DNA of 23,784 nt from Bifidobacteriaceae bacterium (GTDB taxonomy: Bacteria > Actinomycetota > Actinomycetes > Actinomycetales > WQXJ01), in assembly GCA_031265345.1 (NCBI GenBank), contig JAISCU010000137.1, positions 1 through 23,784 on the forward strand, read 5' to 3'. How positions within the stretch are numbered: position 1 is the stretch's first letter; each line of letters opens with the position of its first letter. Positions 1 through 7,428 of the stretch are shown one piece after another. The notes beneath the pieces were generated by a model. It had not been told where the DNA came from and did no database searches. It saw only the letters and a program-made list of their open reading frames with translations. A program made the position numbers and the translations under genes.

Positions 1-358
1 TGCGAACCAGACCACCGGGTTCCGCTCGCTCCGGCGAGGCCAGCTATCGATCACACCACGGGTTCGAATATGCAACTCTTGTACAAGTTATGCCGACCAT
101 CAGTTGAAGACTCACCACGGGTGGGCCAACGACCCCGCAACCGGGACCACCATCGTCACCCCGCCGCACAGCCCAACAATCACGACCGGCCCGCGCGAAT
201 GAACCCGGCGGCCAATCCAAAGACACCCGGACCCACCAACAGCGGCGGGCTGACGCCAAAGGTTGGCGTGAACGGGTTCGTCACGACCGGCCACCCTTCA
301 TGGTCGGGTTGATTTCTTCATAATCCTTCATAATCGGGTTGATTCTTTCATAATTCGG
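1..358. other. Left-edge stretch without a convincing gene
   Basis: Short open frames exist on both strands, but none has a believable ribosome binding site, a recognisable domain or a sensible composition. In many actinomycetes the proteasomal ATPase gene (arc/mpa) lies downstream of trmI; nothing resembling it is seen here. A 10-bp palindrome (CTTGTACAAG, 78-87) and an AT-richer repeat patch (306-354, listed separately) are the only structured pieces. Confidence 0.5.
306..354. repeat. 30-bp-period imperfect tandem repeat with TTCATAAT motifs
   Basis: GGGTTGATT occurs at 306 and 336, and TTCATAAT occurs three times (317, 327, 347). The patch is AT-rich compared with its surroundings and lies directly after the trmI stop codon. 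On the minus strand it reads as repeated ATTATGAA. Function is unknown; it could be a regulatory array for a gene beyond the left edge or a degenerate repeat. Confidence 0.55.
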
Positions 359-1435
359 TCAGGAGCGGTCAGTCGGCTGCTCCAACGCCCGGCGCACCCG
401 TCGGATCTTCCGATCAGAGACCTGTCGCTCGCCGAACGCCTCCGCGTTCCATTCCAAACCGGCGGCATCGTAAGCGCCGGGGGCGGGCCGCCGCCGCCGC
501 TCGGGCGCGCACACACCATCCGCCAAGCGGCGAGTGCGGACCAGGAAACCGGTATGCCCGATCATGCGGTGCTCGGGGCGCACCGCCAAACCCTCGACGT
601 GCCAACCGCGCACAGTGGACTCCCACGCCTCCGGCTCCGTGAAACTGCCGAAGTCCCGTAAGGTCTCCACGAACCGCGATAGCTGGGGTGTCGTGGCGAC
701 ATACGCGATCAGCACACCGCCCGGCCGCAGCGCCTGATGGGCGGCTTCGACGTTCTCCCACGGCGCCAGCATGTCCAGCACCATCCGGTCGAAACCCGTC
801 AGATTCTCGTCTTGCACAACCGCGCTCAGATCGCCCACCCGCAAAACCCAGGCCGGGTGCGGGCCACCGAACCAACTCTCGACGTTGGCCTTGGCGATCA
901 CAGCGAAGTCTTCCCGCCGCTCCACGCTCACCAACCCGCCTTGGTCCCCGACGGCCCGCAACAACGACATGGTCAGCGCGCCAGAACCGGCCCCGGCTTC
1001 GATGACGCGGGCGCCCGGGTAGATATCCGCCATCTGGACGATCTGCCCGGCGTCCTTCGGATACACCACCGCCGCGCCGCGCGGCATCGACAGCACGAAA
1101 TCCGCCAGGAGCGGGCGCATGGCGACGTACTGACGGCCCTCGGATGTGGTCATGACTGTGCCCTCCGGCCGCCCGATCAAATCGTCGTGCGCGAACGAGC
1201 CGCGATGGGAATGGAACGCCTTCCCGGCCCCGAGGATGATCGTGTTGAGCCGTCCCCTGGTGTCGGCCAGTTGGACGCGGTCGCCGGGCCTGAATGGCCC
1301 ACGTCTCTGGGTTGCTCCGGTCGCTTGGCTCACGAGCGTCCACTCTACTTGGCGCTCCCGCATCGGCTCGCTGCCATTTGCCTCCACATCCGCCCGTGGC
1401 CCCGATCCGCCTATGTGTGTAGCATTGTGTGACAT
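359..1435 (-). CDS. trmI: tRNA (adenine(58)-N(1))-methyltransferase TrmI
   Basis: An S-adenosylmethionine-dependent methyltransferase that makes m1A58 in the T-loop of tRNA; family members act as homotetramers in the cytoplasm. The N-terminal beta domain begins near residue 45 (GPFRPGDRVQL), followed by HSHRGSFAHDDLIG (75-88) and MPRGAAVVYPKDAGQIV. The SAM-binding motif I is VIEAGAGSGAL (144-154), and VLDMLAPWE and GWHVEGLAVRPEHRM follow, all closely like mycobacterial TrmI. The C-terminal basic tail is longer than usual. The start is uncertain: the frame stays open to 1780, but that would run through vapBC on the other strand. ATG 1435 gives 358 residues; ATG 1363 (MRERQ) is an alternative, and neither has a clear Shine-Dalgarno. 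The gene is divergent from vapBC with only 33 bp between starts. Confidence 0.93.
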   Translation of the reverse strand: MSHNATHIGGSGPRADVEANGSEPMRERQVEWTLVSQATGATQRRGPFRPGDRVQLADTRGRLNTIILGAGKAFHSHRGSFAHDDLIGRPEGTVMTTSEGRQYVAMRPLLADFVLSMPRGAAVVYPKDAGQIVQMADIYPGARVIEAGAGSGALTMSLLRAVGDQGGLVSVERREDFAVIAKANVESWFGGPHPAWVLRVGDLSAVVQDENLTGFDRMVLDMLAPWENVEAAHQALRPGGVLIAYVATTPQLSRFVETLRDFGSFTEPEAWESTVRGWHVEGLAVRPEHRMIGHTGFLVRTRRLADGVCAPERRRRPAPGAYDAAGLEWNAEAFGERQVSDRKIRRVRRALEQPTDRS

Positions 1436-1450
1436 CACGTGTGACCACCT
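1415..1450 (+). promoter_or_regulatory. Candidate VapBC operator: three 12-bp-spaced GTGTG repeats
   Basis: GTGTGTAGCATT (1415), GTGTGACATCAC (1427) and GTGTGACCACCT (1439) form three head-to-tail units with exactly 12-bp spacing. The middle unit also contains the dyad GTGACATCAC. The array ends 18 bp before the vapB start and covers the annotated trmI start codon. Regularly spaced repeats upstream of an antitoxin gene are typical binding sites for small dimeric antitoxins. Assignment to this VapB is inferred from position. Confidence 0.5.
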
Positions 1451-1468
1451 GCCAGATCGGATAAGGAC

Positions 1469-1669
1469 ATGCCCAGCAACCTCGCCCTCGATGACGAGCT
1501 CCTCGCGACGGCGCTCCGACTCGGCGGCATGAAGACGAAACGCGAGACCGTGAATCGGGCTCTCCAGGAATTCGTCCAACGGCGGCGCGCCACCTAGTTG
1601 GTCGAACTCTTCGGCACCATTCCCTACGACCCCGACTACGACTACAAGAAGGCCAGGGAACGCGCCTGA
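1469..1669 (+). pseudogene. vapB: VapB-type antitoxin interrupted by an in-frame TAG
   Basis: Translation from ATG 1469 gives a 42-residue peptide MPSNLALDDELL... with the VapB ribbon-helix-helix-like DNA-binding part (LRLGGMKTKRETVNRALQEF, QRRR), then TAG at 1595-1597. Reading past it in the same frame gives LVELFGTIPYDPDYDY..., the C-terminal tail that in this VapB family wraps the toxin, ending in TGA 1667-1669 that overlaps the vapC ATG by one base. Family members run continuously through this point, usually with Gln or Lys where the stop lies, so a single CAG-to-TAG change is the simplest explanation. TAG ends several other genes in this window, so it is not reassigned. The Shine-Dalgarno AAGGA is unusually close to the ATG. 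Either the antitoxin is broken, or a TTG immediately after the TAG allows re-initiation and makes a split antitoxin. Confidence 0.8.
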
Positions 1670-2088
1670 TGCCAGTGCTGGTCGACACGTCGGTGTGGTC
1701 GCTGGCTCTACGCCGTCAACGCGTGCCCGCAGCGGACGAACACTTGGTGCGCGCGTTGGCCGAGTTGATGCTCGACGCACGCGTCGCCCTGATCGGCCCG
1801 ATCCGCCAGGAATTGCTCTCCGGCATCCGCGATCTCGCGGTCTTTGAACGCCTGATGGAACGGCTAGACATCTACCATGACGAGCCCGTGACCAGCGCCG
1901 ACTATGTCACCGCTGCCCGATACGCGAACGAATGCCGCCGCCACGGCATTCGAGGATCCGGCGTCGATTTCCTCATCTGCGCCGTCGCCACGAGCCGGGA
2001 CTGGCCGATCTTCACCACCGACGATGACTTCGCCGCTTACGCGAAGCACCTGCCCATCAAGCTGTTCCAACCAGGCGGCGTGGCATAG
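1669..2088 (+). CDS. vapC: VapC-type PIN-domain ribonuclease toxin
   Basis: A 139-residue PIN-domain protein, the usual VapC length. The acidic metal-binding residues are all present: D6 (VLVDTSVW), E48 (IRQELLSG), D100 (GSGVDFLICAVA) and the DDD at 118-120 (FTTDDDF). VapC enzymes cut RNA, typically tRNA or rRNA, and are held inactive by VapB. The ATG overlaps the TGA of the antitoxin frame, so the two were built as one translationally coupled unit. Because the antitoxin is interrupted by TAG, coupling may be reduced and the toxin may be unneutralised, poorly expressed, or controlled by another VapB. No catalytic lesion is visible in the toxin itself. Confidence 0.92.
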   Translation: MPVLVDTSVWSLALRRQRVPAADEHLVRALAELMLDARVALIGPIRQELLSGIRDLAVFERLMERLDIYHDEPVTSADYVTAARYANECRRHGIRGSGVDFLICAVATSRDWPIFTTDDDFAAYAKHLPIKLFQPGGVA

Positions 2089-2204
2089 CTGGGATGTTTC
2101 CTCGCCCAGCCACCAAACGACCCGCGTACCGAACCAAAGCTGGCGCCCAGCCGCAACATGGTTTGCGGAGCGTCTGCGGGGTCAGCCCTCGAAATCGCTG
2201 GTGG

Positions 2205-2231
2205 CATAATGGCGGGTGTAACCCTAGGAGG
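2205..2231 (+). promoter_or_regulatory. Promoter -10 box and strong RBS for the yciI-like gene
   Basis: CATAAT at 2205-2210 is a good -10 element in GC-rich surroundings; no convincing -35 was found. A perfect AGGAGG (2226-2231) lies 6 bases before ATG 2238 and fixes that start. The predicted leader is about 20 bases. Confidence 0.5.
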
Positions 2232-2237
2232 ACCTCA

Positions 2238-2522
2238 ATGGCGATCTTCGCCGTCCATTACCAGTACGCCGACCAACCTGAGGCGGTCGCCGCCGCCAAG
2301 CCCGAGCACCGCGCCTACCTGGCCCGACTGCTCGACGGGGACAAGCTCGCGGCTTCGGGGGCTTTCCTGGACGCGAACGAAGGCTTGCTGATCCTCAAGG
2401 CCGATGACCAAGCCGGCGCCGAGGCGCTGATCGCCGCTGATCCGATCAACCGGGCGGGACTCGTGGCCAAGATCACCATCAACCACTGGAGCCCCACGTT
2501 GGGGCCTTTCGCGGAAGGCTGA
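2238..2522 (+). CDS. YciI-like family protein
   Basis: A 94-residue cytoplasmic protein of the YciI/YCII (ferredoxin-like, dimeric alpha-beta barrel) family. The expected beta-strand start (MAIFAVHYQY), the conserved His of PEHRAYL (H24), the Asp in LLDGDKL (D33 or D35) and SGAF are visible. The biochemical role of most YciI proteins is unknown; the His-Asp pair is thought to form an active site. The open frame extends upstream to 2094, but the AGGAGG at 2226 and the family length place the start at 2238. The next gene begins one base after this stop, so the two are probably one operon and translationally coupled. Confidence 0.88.
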   Translation: MAIFAVHYQYADQPEAVAAAKPEHRAYLARLLDGDKLAASGAFLDANEGLLILKADDQAGAEALIAADPINRAGLVAKITINHWSPTLGPFAEG

Positions 2523-2523
2523 C

Positions 2524-3048
2524 ATGCATATCCGTCCTTTGCTCGCCCGTGACTGGAGCGACGTCTCAGCCATTCTGTCCGGAGCGCTCGGGCCAGGCGC
2601 GCTCGAGGGGAAGCTCCCGACCTGGGAGGAATGGGACGCCCGCTACCTGCCGACCCACAGGTTGGTGGCCGCCAACCGCGAGGGCCGGGTGACCGCCTGG
2701 GCCGCGCTTGAAGCCATCTCCAACCGGCCATCGCTGGCGGGCGTGGCCTCCATCTCGATCTTTGTCGAGGCGGGCTACCGGGGCCAGGGATTCGGCCGTC
2801 ACTTGCTGGCCAACCTCATCACGGCATCGGAAGAGGCGGGCCTGTGGACCCTCCAAGGTTACGTCGCCCCCCAGAACAAGGCCGCCCTCGAACTGTTCCA
2901 AGACCTGGGCTTTCGCACGGTTGGACGCCGTGAGCGGTTCTTCGAGATCAATGGGGCCTGGCACGACGCGATCCTGGTCGAGCGGCGCAGCCCGGTCGTC
3001 TTCCCGGAGGCGGACGTCCTCACTCAGGAGATTCCGGAAGCGTCGTAG
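2524..3048 (+). CDS. GNAT-family N-acetyltransferase, phosphinothricin-acetyltransferase-like
   Basis: A 174-residue acetyl-CoA-dependent acyltransferase. It starts with the family's IRPLLARDWSDVSAIL; the acetyl-CoA pyrophosphate-binding motif A is RGQGFGRHLL (86-95), preceded by the strand VASISIFVEAGYRG. NKAALELFQDLGFRTVGRR (118-136) is motif B. The overall order resembles Pat/MddA-type enzymes that acetylate phosphinothricin, methionine sulfoximine or similar amino-acid analogues, but the substrate cannot be read from the sequence. The ATG lies one base after the yciI-like stop. A ~25-residue C-terminal tail after the fold is not part of the domain. It converges on uvrB with 84 bp between stops; no strong terminator hairpin was seen there. 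Confidence 0.9.
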   Translation: MHIRPLLARDWSDVSAILSGALGPGALEGKLPTWEEWDARYLPTHRLVAANREGRVTAWAALEAISNRPSLAGVASISIFVEAGYRGQGFGRHLLANLITASEEAGLWTLQGYVAPQNKAALELFQDLGFRTVGRRERFFEINGAWHDAILVERRSPVVFPEADVLTQEIPEAS

Positions 3049-3132
3049 GGCACCTCGCCTCGACGCGCCGCCGATGCCGCCGAAACGGCTCCCAGCGCGC
3101 CCCGAACCCGGCAGAGCCCAAGAAACAGCCAG

Positions 3133-5253
3133 CTACTTGATGGCCTCGCGGACTTCCCGCAACTCCCGTTTCAGCTCCGCGATCTGGTCGCGGTACCGCG
3201 CCGCCAACTCGAACTTCAACTCGGCGGCGGCGGCACGCATCAACTCGGTCAGTGACGAGATCTCGTTCAGGATCTGCCCCACCAGGGCCGGTTCCTTCGG
3301 TCCGCGTGACCCTCCCGACCCTCGAGACCCTCCCGACACACGAGCCTTGGCCTTGCCAGGCCGAGCCCCGCCGTCGGAACCCGACCCGGCGGCATCGGCC
3401 AACAACTGGGCGGTGTCCTGGTCCTCCCGCATCAGCGCGTCGGTGATGTCCGCGATCTTCTTGCGCAGGGGCTGCGGGTCCACGCCGTGCGCCTCGTTGT
3501 AGGCGATCTGCTTGGCGCGACGGCGGTCGGTCTCCATGATGGCGTCCGCCATCGCCGGCGTGATGTCGTCCGCGTACATGATGACAGCCCCCGAGACGTT
3601 GCGCGCGGCCCGCCCGATGGTCTGAATCAGGGACGTCCCCGAGCGCAGGAAGCCTTGTTTGTCGGCGTCGAGGATGGCGACCAGCGAGACCTCCGGCAGG
3701 TCCAGGCCCTCACGCAGGAGGTTGATGCCGACCAACACGTCGAAGACGCCCAACCGCAGTTCCCGCAACAGTTCGACCCGCTTGAGGGTGTCCACGTCGG
3801 AGTGGAGGTAGCGCACCCGCACATCGTGGCTGGCGAGGTACTGGGTCAGGTCCTCGGCCATCTTCTTGGTCAGCGTGGTCACCAGGACGCGCTCGTCGCG
3901 GGCGGCGCGGTCGCGGACCTCGTGCAGCAGGTCATCGATCTGGCCTTCAGTGGGCCGCACCGACACCTCCGGGTCGACCAGCCCGGTGGGCCGGATGATC
4001 TGCTCCACCACGCCGTCCGACAACGCCAGCTCATAGGGGCCGGGGGTCGCGGACAGGTAGACGGTCTGACCGATCCGCTCCAGGAACTCCTCCCAGCGCA
4101 GCGGCCGGTTGTCGAGGGCCGAGGGAAGGCGGAACCCGTGCTCCACGAGCGTGCGCTTGCGCGACATGTCGCCCTCGTACATGGCGCCGATCTTCGGCAC
4201 CGTGACATGCGATTCGTCGATCACCAGCAGGAAGTCCTCGGGGAAGTAGTCCAGCAGGGTGTTCGGCGGCGTGCCGAGCGAACGGCCATCGATGTGGCGC
4301 GAGTAGTTCTCGATCCCGGCGCAGGTCCCGATCTGGCGCATCATCTCCAGGTCGTAGTTGGTGCGCATACGCAGGCGCTGGGCCTCCAACAACTTGTCTT
4401 CGCGCTCCAGCTGCCCCAACCGCCATTCCAGTTCCATCTCGATGGCGCCCGTCGCCGCCTCCATCCGTTCCGGCCCGGCCACATAGTGCGACGCCGGGAA
4501 GATGTTGAGGCTGGCCTCCGGCCGGATGACCTCGCCGGTCAGGGGGTGCAGGGTGGCGAGGGCCTCGACCTCGTCGCCGAAGAACTCGATCCTGAGGGCC
4601 AACTCCTCGTACATCGGGATGATCTCGACCGTGTCGCCCCGCACCCGGAAGGTGCCCCGCGTGAAGGACATGTCGTTGCGCGCGTACTGCATGTCGATGA
4701 ACCGCCGCAGCAACCGGTCGCGCTCGATCTGCTGGCCGACTTCCAACTGCACCATCCGGTCGACGTACTCCTGCGGCGTGCCGAGCCCGTAGATGCAGCT
4801 CACCGACGCCACCACCACGGTGTCCCGCCTGGTCAGCAGCGAAGAAGTGGCCGAGTGGCGCAGGCGTTCCACCTCGTCGTTGATGGAGGAGTCCTTCTCG
4901 ATGTAGGTGTCGGTCTGCGGGATGTACGCCTCCGGCTGGTAGTAGTCGTAGTAGGAGACGAAGTATTCGACCGCGTTGTTCGGCAGCAGTTCGCGGAACT
5001 CGGACGCGAGTTGGGCCGCCAGCGTCTTGTTGGGCTCGATCACCAGCGTGGGGCGCTGGACCTGTTCGATCAGCCAGGCCGTGGTCGCGGTCTTCCCGGT
5101 GCCGGTCGCGCCGAGCAGGACCACGTCCTTCTCCCCCGCGTTGATCCGCTCCGTCAGTTCCTTGATCGCCGTCGGCTGGTCCCCGGACGGCTGGTAGTCC
5201 GCCACGACCTCGAACGGGGCCACCGTCCGCTGCAGTTCTGTCACCGGGCGCAT
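3133..5253 (-). CDS. uvrB: UvrABC excision nuclease subunit UvrB
   Basis: The damage-verification helicase of nucleotide excision repair; it receives DNA from UvrA and then recruits UvrC. The 706-residue product has Walker A GATGTGKT (48-55), the beta-hairpin region [12 protein letters not shown] (101-112) that is inserted between DNA strands, the DEAD-box variant DESH, helicase motif [11 protein letters not shown] and a C-terminal UVR domain ([20 protein letters not shown]) for UvrC contact. A Gly/Ser/Arg-rich linker ([11 protein letters not shown]) before the UVR domain makes it slightly longer than usual. The frame remains open to 5679, but homologous sequence starts around residue 10 ([17 protein letters not shown]) from ATG 5253, and the region beyond is repeat-rich and non-homologous. 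Its first ~21 codons and upstream region are duplicated at 6834-7012. Confidence 0.97.
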   Translation of the reverse strand: MRPVTELQRTVAPFEVVADYQPSGDQPTAIKELTERINAGEKDVVLLGATGTGKTATTAWLIEQVQRPTLVIEPNKTLAAQLASEFRELLPNNAVEYFVSYYDYYQPEAYIPQTDTYIEKDSSINDEVERLRHSATSSLLTRRDTVVVASVSCIYGLGTPQEYVDRMVQLEVGQQIERDRLLRRFIDMQYARNDMSFTRGTFRVRGDTVEIIPMYEELALRIEFFGDEVEALATLHPLTGEVIRPEASLNIFPASHYVAGPERMEAATGAIEMELEWRLGQLEREDKLLEAQRLRMRTNYDLEMMRQIGTCAGIENYSRHIDGRSLGTPPNTLLDYFPEDFLLVIDESHVTVPKIGAMYEGDMSRKRTLVEHGFRLPSALDNRPLRWEEFLERIGQTVYLSATPGPYELALSDGVVEQIIRPTGLVDPEVSVRPTEGQIDDLLHEVRDRAARDERVLVTTLTKKMAEDLTQYLASHDVRVRYLHSDVDTLKRVELLRELRLGVFDVLVGINLLREGLDLPEVSLVAILDADKQGFLRSGTSLIQTIGRAARNVSGAVIMYADDITPAMADAIMETDRRRAKQIAYNEAHGVDPQPLRKKIADITDALMREDQDTAQLLADAAGSGSDGGARPGKAKARVSGGSRGSGGSRGPKEPALVGQILNEISSLTELMRAAAAELKFELAARYRDQIAELKRELREVREAIK

Positions 5254-5368
5254 GGCGTCCAACCGTACTCCGCCGGGCTGACACTGTGCCGCCCCGGCCT
5301 GCCGCTCCCAGGCCTCGCGGACGGCATCGTCCACGGGTTTCCGCTTTTCAGATGTCCGATGCCGCCGG
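5190..5368. repeat. 179-bp direct repeat, copy 1 (functional uvrB 5' end and upstream)
   Basis: This copy covers roughly the first 21 codons of uvrB plus about 115 bp upstream. It is matched by 6834-7012, the same length, with 10 mismatches by hand count (about 94% identity). The pair brackets the DUF4143 ATPase gene with an offset of 1644 bp. A weaker match continues beyond both copies: TTCGGGGCC lies exactly 62 bases past the end of each. Confidence 0.93.
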
Positions 5369-5425
5369 GGCAGGTCGTCACGCTCGCTCAAGCCTGGCCG
5401 TGGTTGAGTCGGGCGACCTTGCCAT

Positions 5426-5489
5426 TTTTCGGGGCCAATCTGTGGCGCTGCCGCCACTTTTCGGGGCCAATCTGTGGCGCTGTCGCCGC
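5426..5489. repeat. Two tandem 32-bp repeats upstream of the DUF4143 ATPase gene
   Basis: Unit 1 is 5426-5457 and unit 2 is 5458-5489; both begin TTTTCGGGGCCAATCTGTGG and differ only near the end (GCTGCCGCCAC versus GCTGTCGCCGC). A degenerate third unit (CTTTCCGAGGCAAACCC) follows at 5490. The repeats end just before the predicted -10 box and start codon of the ATPase gene, a position suited to an operator. A decayed relative, ATTCGGGGCCGATCCGCGCC, sits at 7071-7090 behind the second copy of the uvrB repeat. Confidence 0.85.
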
Positions 5490-5508
5490 CTTTCCGAGGC
5501 AAACCCTG

Positions 5509-5514
5509 TACGAT
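5509..5514 (+). promoter_or_regulatory. Candidate -10 box for a leaderless ATPase transcript
   Basis: TACGAT fits the actinobacterial TAnnnT -10 pattern and lies 6 bases before GTG 5521, so transcription would begin at or next to the start codon. No clear Shine-Dalgarno is present. The -35 region is not recognisable. Confidence 0.4.
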
Positions 5515-5520
5515 GAGATC

Positions 5521-6831
5521 GTGGAACGCGATGCGATGGCCAAACTGACAGCGTGGCAGGCCTCCGCCCGGCGCAAGCCGCTGTTGTTGGAGGGGCCGCG
5601 TCAGGCGGGCAAGACCTGGCTCCTGCGAGAACTTGGACGGCAGCGGTACCAACACACCGCCTACATAGACTTCGAGCAAACCCCATCGCTGGGCGCCGTC
5701 TTCGAAGGCGATTTTGATGCCTCCCGGATCATTGGCCAGCTACAGGTGGCGACCGGCGTCCCCATCAAGCCCGGCGGGACGCTGATCGTGCTCGATGAAA
5801 TCCAGGCCTGCCCCAGAGCCTTGACCGCGCTGAAATACCTGTCCGACCACGCCGAGGCCCACCACATCGCGTGCGCCGGATCGCTGCTGGGCATCGCGCT
5901 TCACTCCGACGATTCGTTCCCGGTCGGCAAAGTCAACTTCTTGCCGGTCGGTCCAATGTCGTTCTGGGAATTCTTACGCGCGCTGGGTCAGGAGGCGTTA
6001 GCGTCCGCCATGGCCGGGCAGGACTGGCAGTTGCTGGCGCCTTTCCATGATCGATTGGCGACCGCGTTGCGTGATTACCTGTTCGTGGGCGGCATGCCAG
6101 AGGCCGTGGCCGAATTCGCAGGCCAACACGACTACTCCCGCGCCCGTGATGTCCAAGAGGAGATTCTACGGGCCTATGATCGCGACTTCTCGAAGCACGC
6201 CCCGGCCGCGCAAGTGCCGAAGATCAGAGCGATTTGGAGATCGATCCCGGCGCAGTTGGCCAAGGACCAACACCGGTTCGCGTACGCGGACCTCGGGCCG
6301 GGCGCGCGCAGCCGCACTCATCTGAGAGCCATCGAGTGGCTGGCCCAAGCGGGAGTCGTCATGCAGGTCCGCCGGGCGGCCGCGCCGCGCCTGCCGCTGA
6401 ACAGCTACGCCGACCCTTCGGCCTTCAAGCTGTTCCTGGCCGACACTGGCCTGCTCGGCGCGTTGGCAGGGCTCAGCCCCGAGTCCGTCATCCACCCCAA
6501 CCAGTTGTTCACCGAGTTCCGAGGCAGTCTGACCGAACAGTACGCCGCCGCTGAACTCTCGGGCGCGCTCGGGGCCGTGCCGCACTATTGGGCCAACGCC
6601 GCGGGCTCGGCCGAAGTCGACTTCGTTGTCCAACGGGCGCAGGACATAGTGCCGGTCGAAGTCAAGGCTGGGCTCAACCTCAAGTCACAGTCGCTGCGGG
6701 TGTATCGACAGAAATACGACCCTACGCTGGCGGTGCGGGCCTCGTTGGCGCCCTATGCCAGGCGCGGATCAGTGGTCGATCTTCCCCTCTACGCCTTGGC
6801 GGCCCTGCCCACGCTTCCGATCGGCGATTGA
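5521..6831 (+). CDS. AAA-family ATPase with C-terminal DUF4143 domain
   Basis: A 436-residue protein of the COG1373 type. The P-loop is GPRQAGKT (25-32) after the family's typical opening ([20 protein letters not shown]); Walker B is [14 protein letters not shown]; the sensor region is CAGSLLG; and [14 protein letters not shown] and [11 protein letters not shown] follow. The C-terminal DUF4143 region has [12 protein letters not shown] and ends with AEVDFVV...IVPVEVKAG, a pattern resembling a PD-(D/E)xK nuclease core. The physiological role of these ATPases is not established; they are patchily distributed and behave as accessory genes. GTG 5521 is chosen because homology starts there and a -10 box lies just upstream; ATG 5536 is an alternative. 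The gene is bracketed by duplicated uvrB 5' sequence, which points to acquisition by recombination. Confidence 0.92.
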   Translation: MERDAMAKLTAWQASARRKPLLLEGPRQAGKTWLLRELGRQRYQHTAYIDFEQTPSLGAVFEGDFDASRIIGQLQVATGVPIKPGGTLIVLDEIQACPRALTALKYLSDHAEAHHIACAGSLLGIALHSDDSFPVGKVNFLPVGPMSFWEFLRALGQEALASAMAGQDWQLLAPFHDRLATALRDYLFVGGMPEAVAEFAGQHDYSRARDVQEEILRAYDRDFSKHAPAAQVPKIRAIWRSIPAQLAKDQHRFAYADLGPGARSRTHLRAIEWLAQAGVVMQVRRAAAPRLPLNSYADPSAFKLFLADTGLLGALAGLSPESVIHPNQLFTEFRGSLTEQYAAAELSGALGAVPHYWANAAGSAEVDFVVQRAQDIVPVEVKAGLNLKSQSLRVYRQKYDPTLAVRASLAPYARRGSVVDLPLYALAALPTLPIGD

Positions 6832-6833
6832 CC

Positions 6834-7012
6834 GCTGGTAGTCCGCCACGAACTCGAACGGGGCCACCGTCCGCTGCAGTTCTGTCACCGGGCGCAAGGC
6901 GTCCAACCGTACTCCACCGGGCTGACACCGTCGTGCCCCGGCCTGCCGCTCCCAGGCCTCGCGGACGGCATCGTCCAGGGGTTTCCGCTTTTCAGATGCT
7001 CGATGCCGCCGG
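6834..7012. repeat. 179-bp direct repeat, copy 2 (decayed uvrB 5' fragment)
   Basis: This copy begins two bases after the ATPase stop codon and matches 5190-5368 at about 94%. The position equivalent to the uvrB ATG (minus strand) is TTG here (CAA at 6895-6897 on the plus strand), and after about 21 codons the uvrB frame is cut off by the ATPase gene, so it is a non-functional fragment. The gene-free stretch 6832-7170 therefore holds this fragment, a diverged continuation to about 7090, and the start region of the AbrB-VapC module, including the palindrome GGAATGATTCC at 7141-7151. Confidence 0.93.
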
Positions 7013-7170
7013 ATCGGACCCCGCCGTTCGCTCGGGTCCGGCCATGCTTGGGCCCAGCGGCGTAGCGACTATTCGGGGCCGATCCGCGCCGGACACCCGG
7101 GGTTTCAGTCATGAGACGTAAGCCTGATACCATGAAGTAAGGAATGATTCCGCAAACAAGGAGACGTCCG

Positions 7171-7428
7171 ATGAGCATGGCGACACTCACCAGTAAAGGA
7201 CAGATAACGGTGCCCGTCGAAGTGCGCACAGACTTGGGGCTCGAACCCGGAAGCAAACTGGATTTCCGAGTAGTGGGTCCTGGGCGGATGGAAGTCACTG
7301 TGCGGACTGCCGACATCTCCGACCTGTTTGGAGCGGTGCCGAACGGCGGCCGGAGCCTGAGCATCGCGGAGATCGAGGACACCATCGGTGATGCCGCCGC
7401 CGAGCAAGACCGTGCGGCCGACTCGTGA
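7171..7428 (+). CDS. AbrB/SpoVT-type antitoxin (VapB or MazE-like)
   Basis: An 85-residue protein starting with the swapped-hairpin AbrB DNA-binding fold: MATLTSKGQITVPVEVRTDLGLEPGSKLDF is diagnostic in its order, though only the first 35 residues are conserved. The acidic C-terminal half (SIAEIEDTIGDAAAEQD) would bind the toxin. AAGGAG at 7158-7163 lies 7 bases before ATG 7171 and favours that start over ATG 7144. The stop overlaps the next gene's GTG by four bases. The palindrome GGAATGATTCC (7141-7151) just upstream is a candidate self-regulatory site. Confidence 0.9.
   Translation: MSMATLTSKGQITVPVEVRTDLGLEPGSKLDFRVVGPGRMEVTVRTADISDLFGAVPNGGRSLSIAEIEDTIGDAAAEQDRAADS

Noticed and set aside
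40..75. tRNA-like T-loop motif (GGTTCGAAT near 61)
   Set aside because: No pairing T-arm, no anticodon arm and no acceptor stem could be built around it.
78..87. 10-bp palindrome CTTGTACAAG
   Set aside because: A single short dyad without a nearby gene start; too little to call an operator.
1595..1597. Reassignment of TAG as a sense codon
   Set aside because: TAG ends several intact genes here (vapC at 2088, the acetyltransferase at 3048, the second vapC at 7868, mazF at 14745), so it is a normal stop.
1436..1780. N-terminal extension of trmI by 115 residues
   Set aside because: It overlaps vapB and the start of vapC antisense and has no match to the TrmI family, which begins near GPFRPGDRVQL.
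3487..5520. Very long plus-strand open frame running opposite uvrB into the ATPase gene
   Set aside because: It mirrors the uvrB coding strand, has no homology until residue ~679, and the ATPase family begins at 5521. High GC content keeps antisense frames open.
5254..5679. N-terminal extension of uvrB by 142 residues
   Set aside because: UvrB homology starts near ATG 5253; the extension runs through tandem repeats and over the start of the ATPase gene on the other strand.
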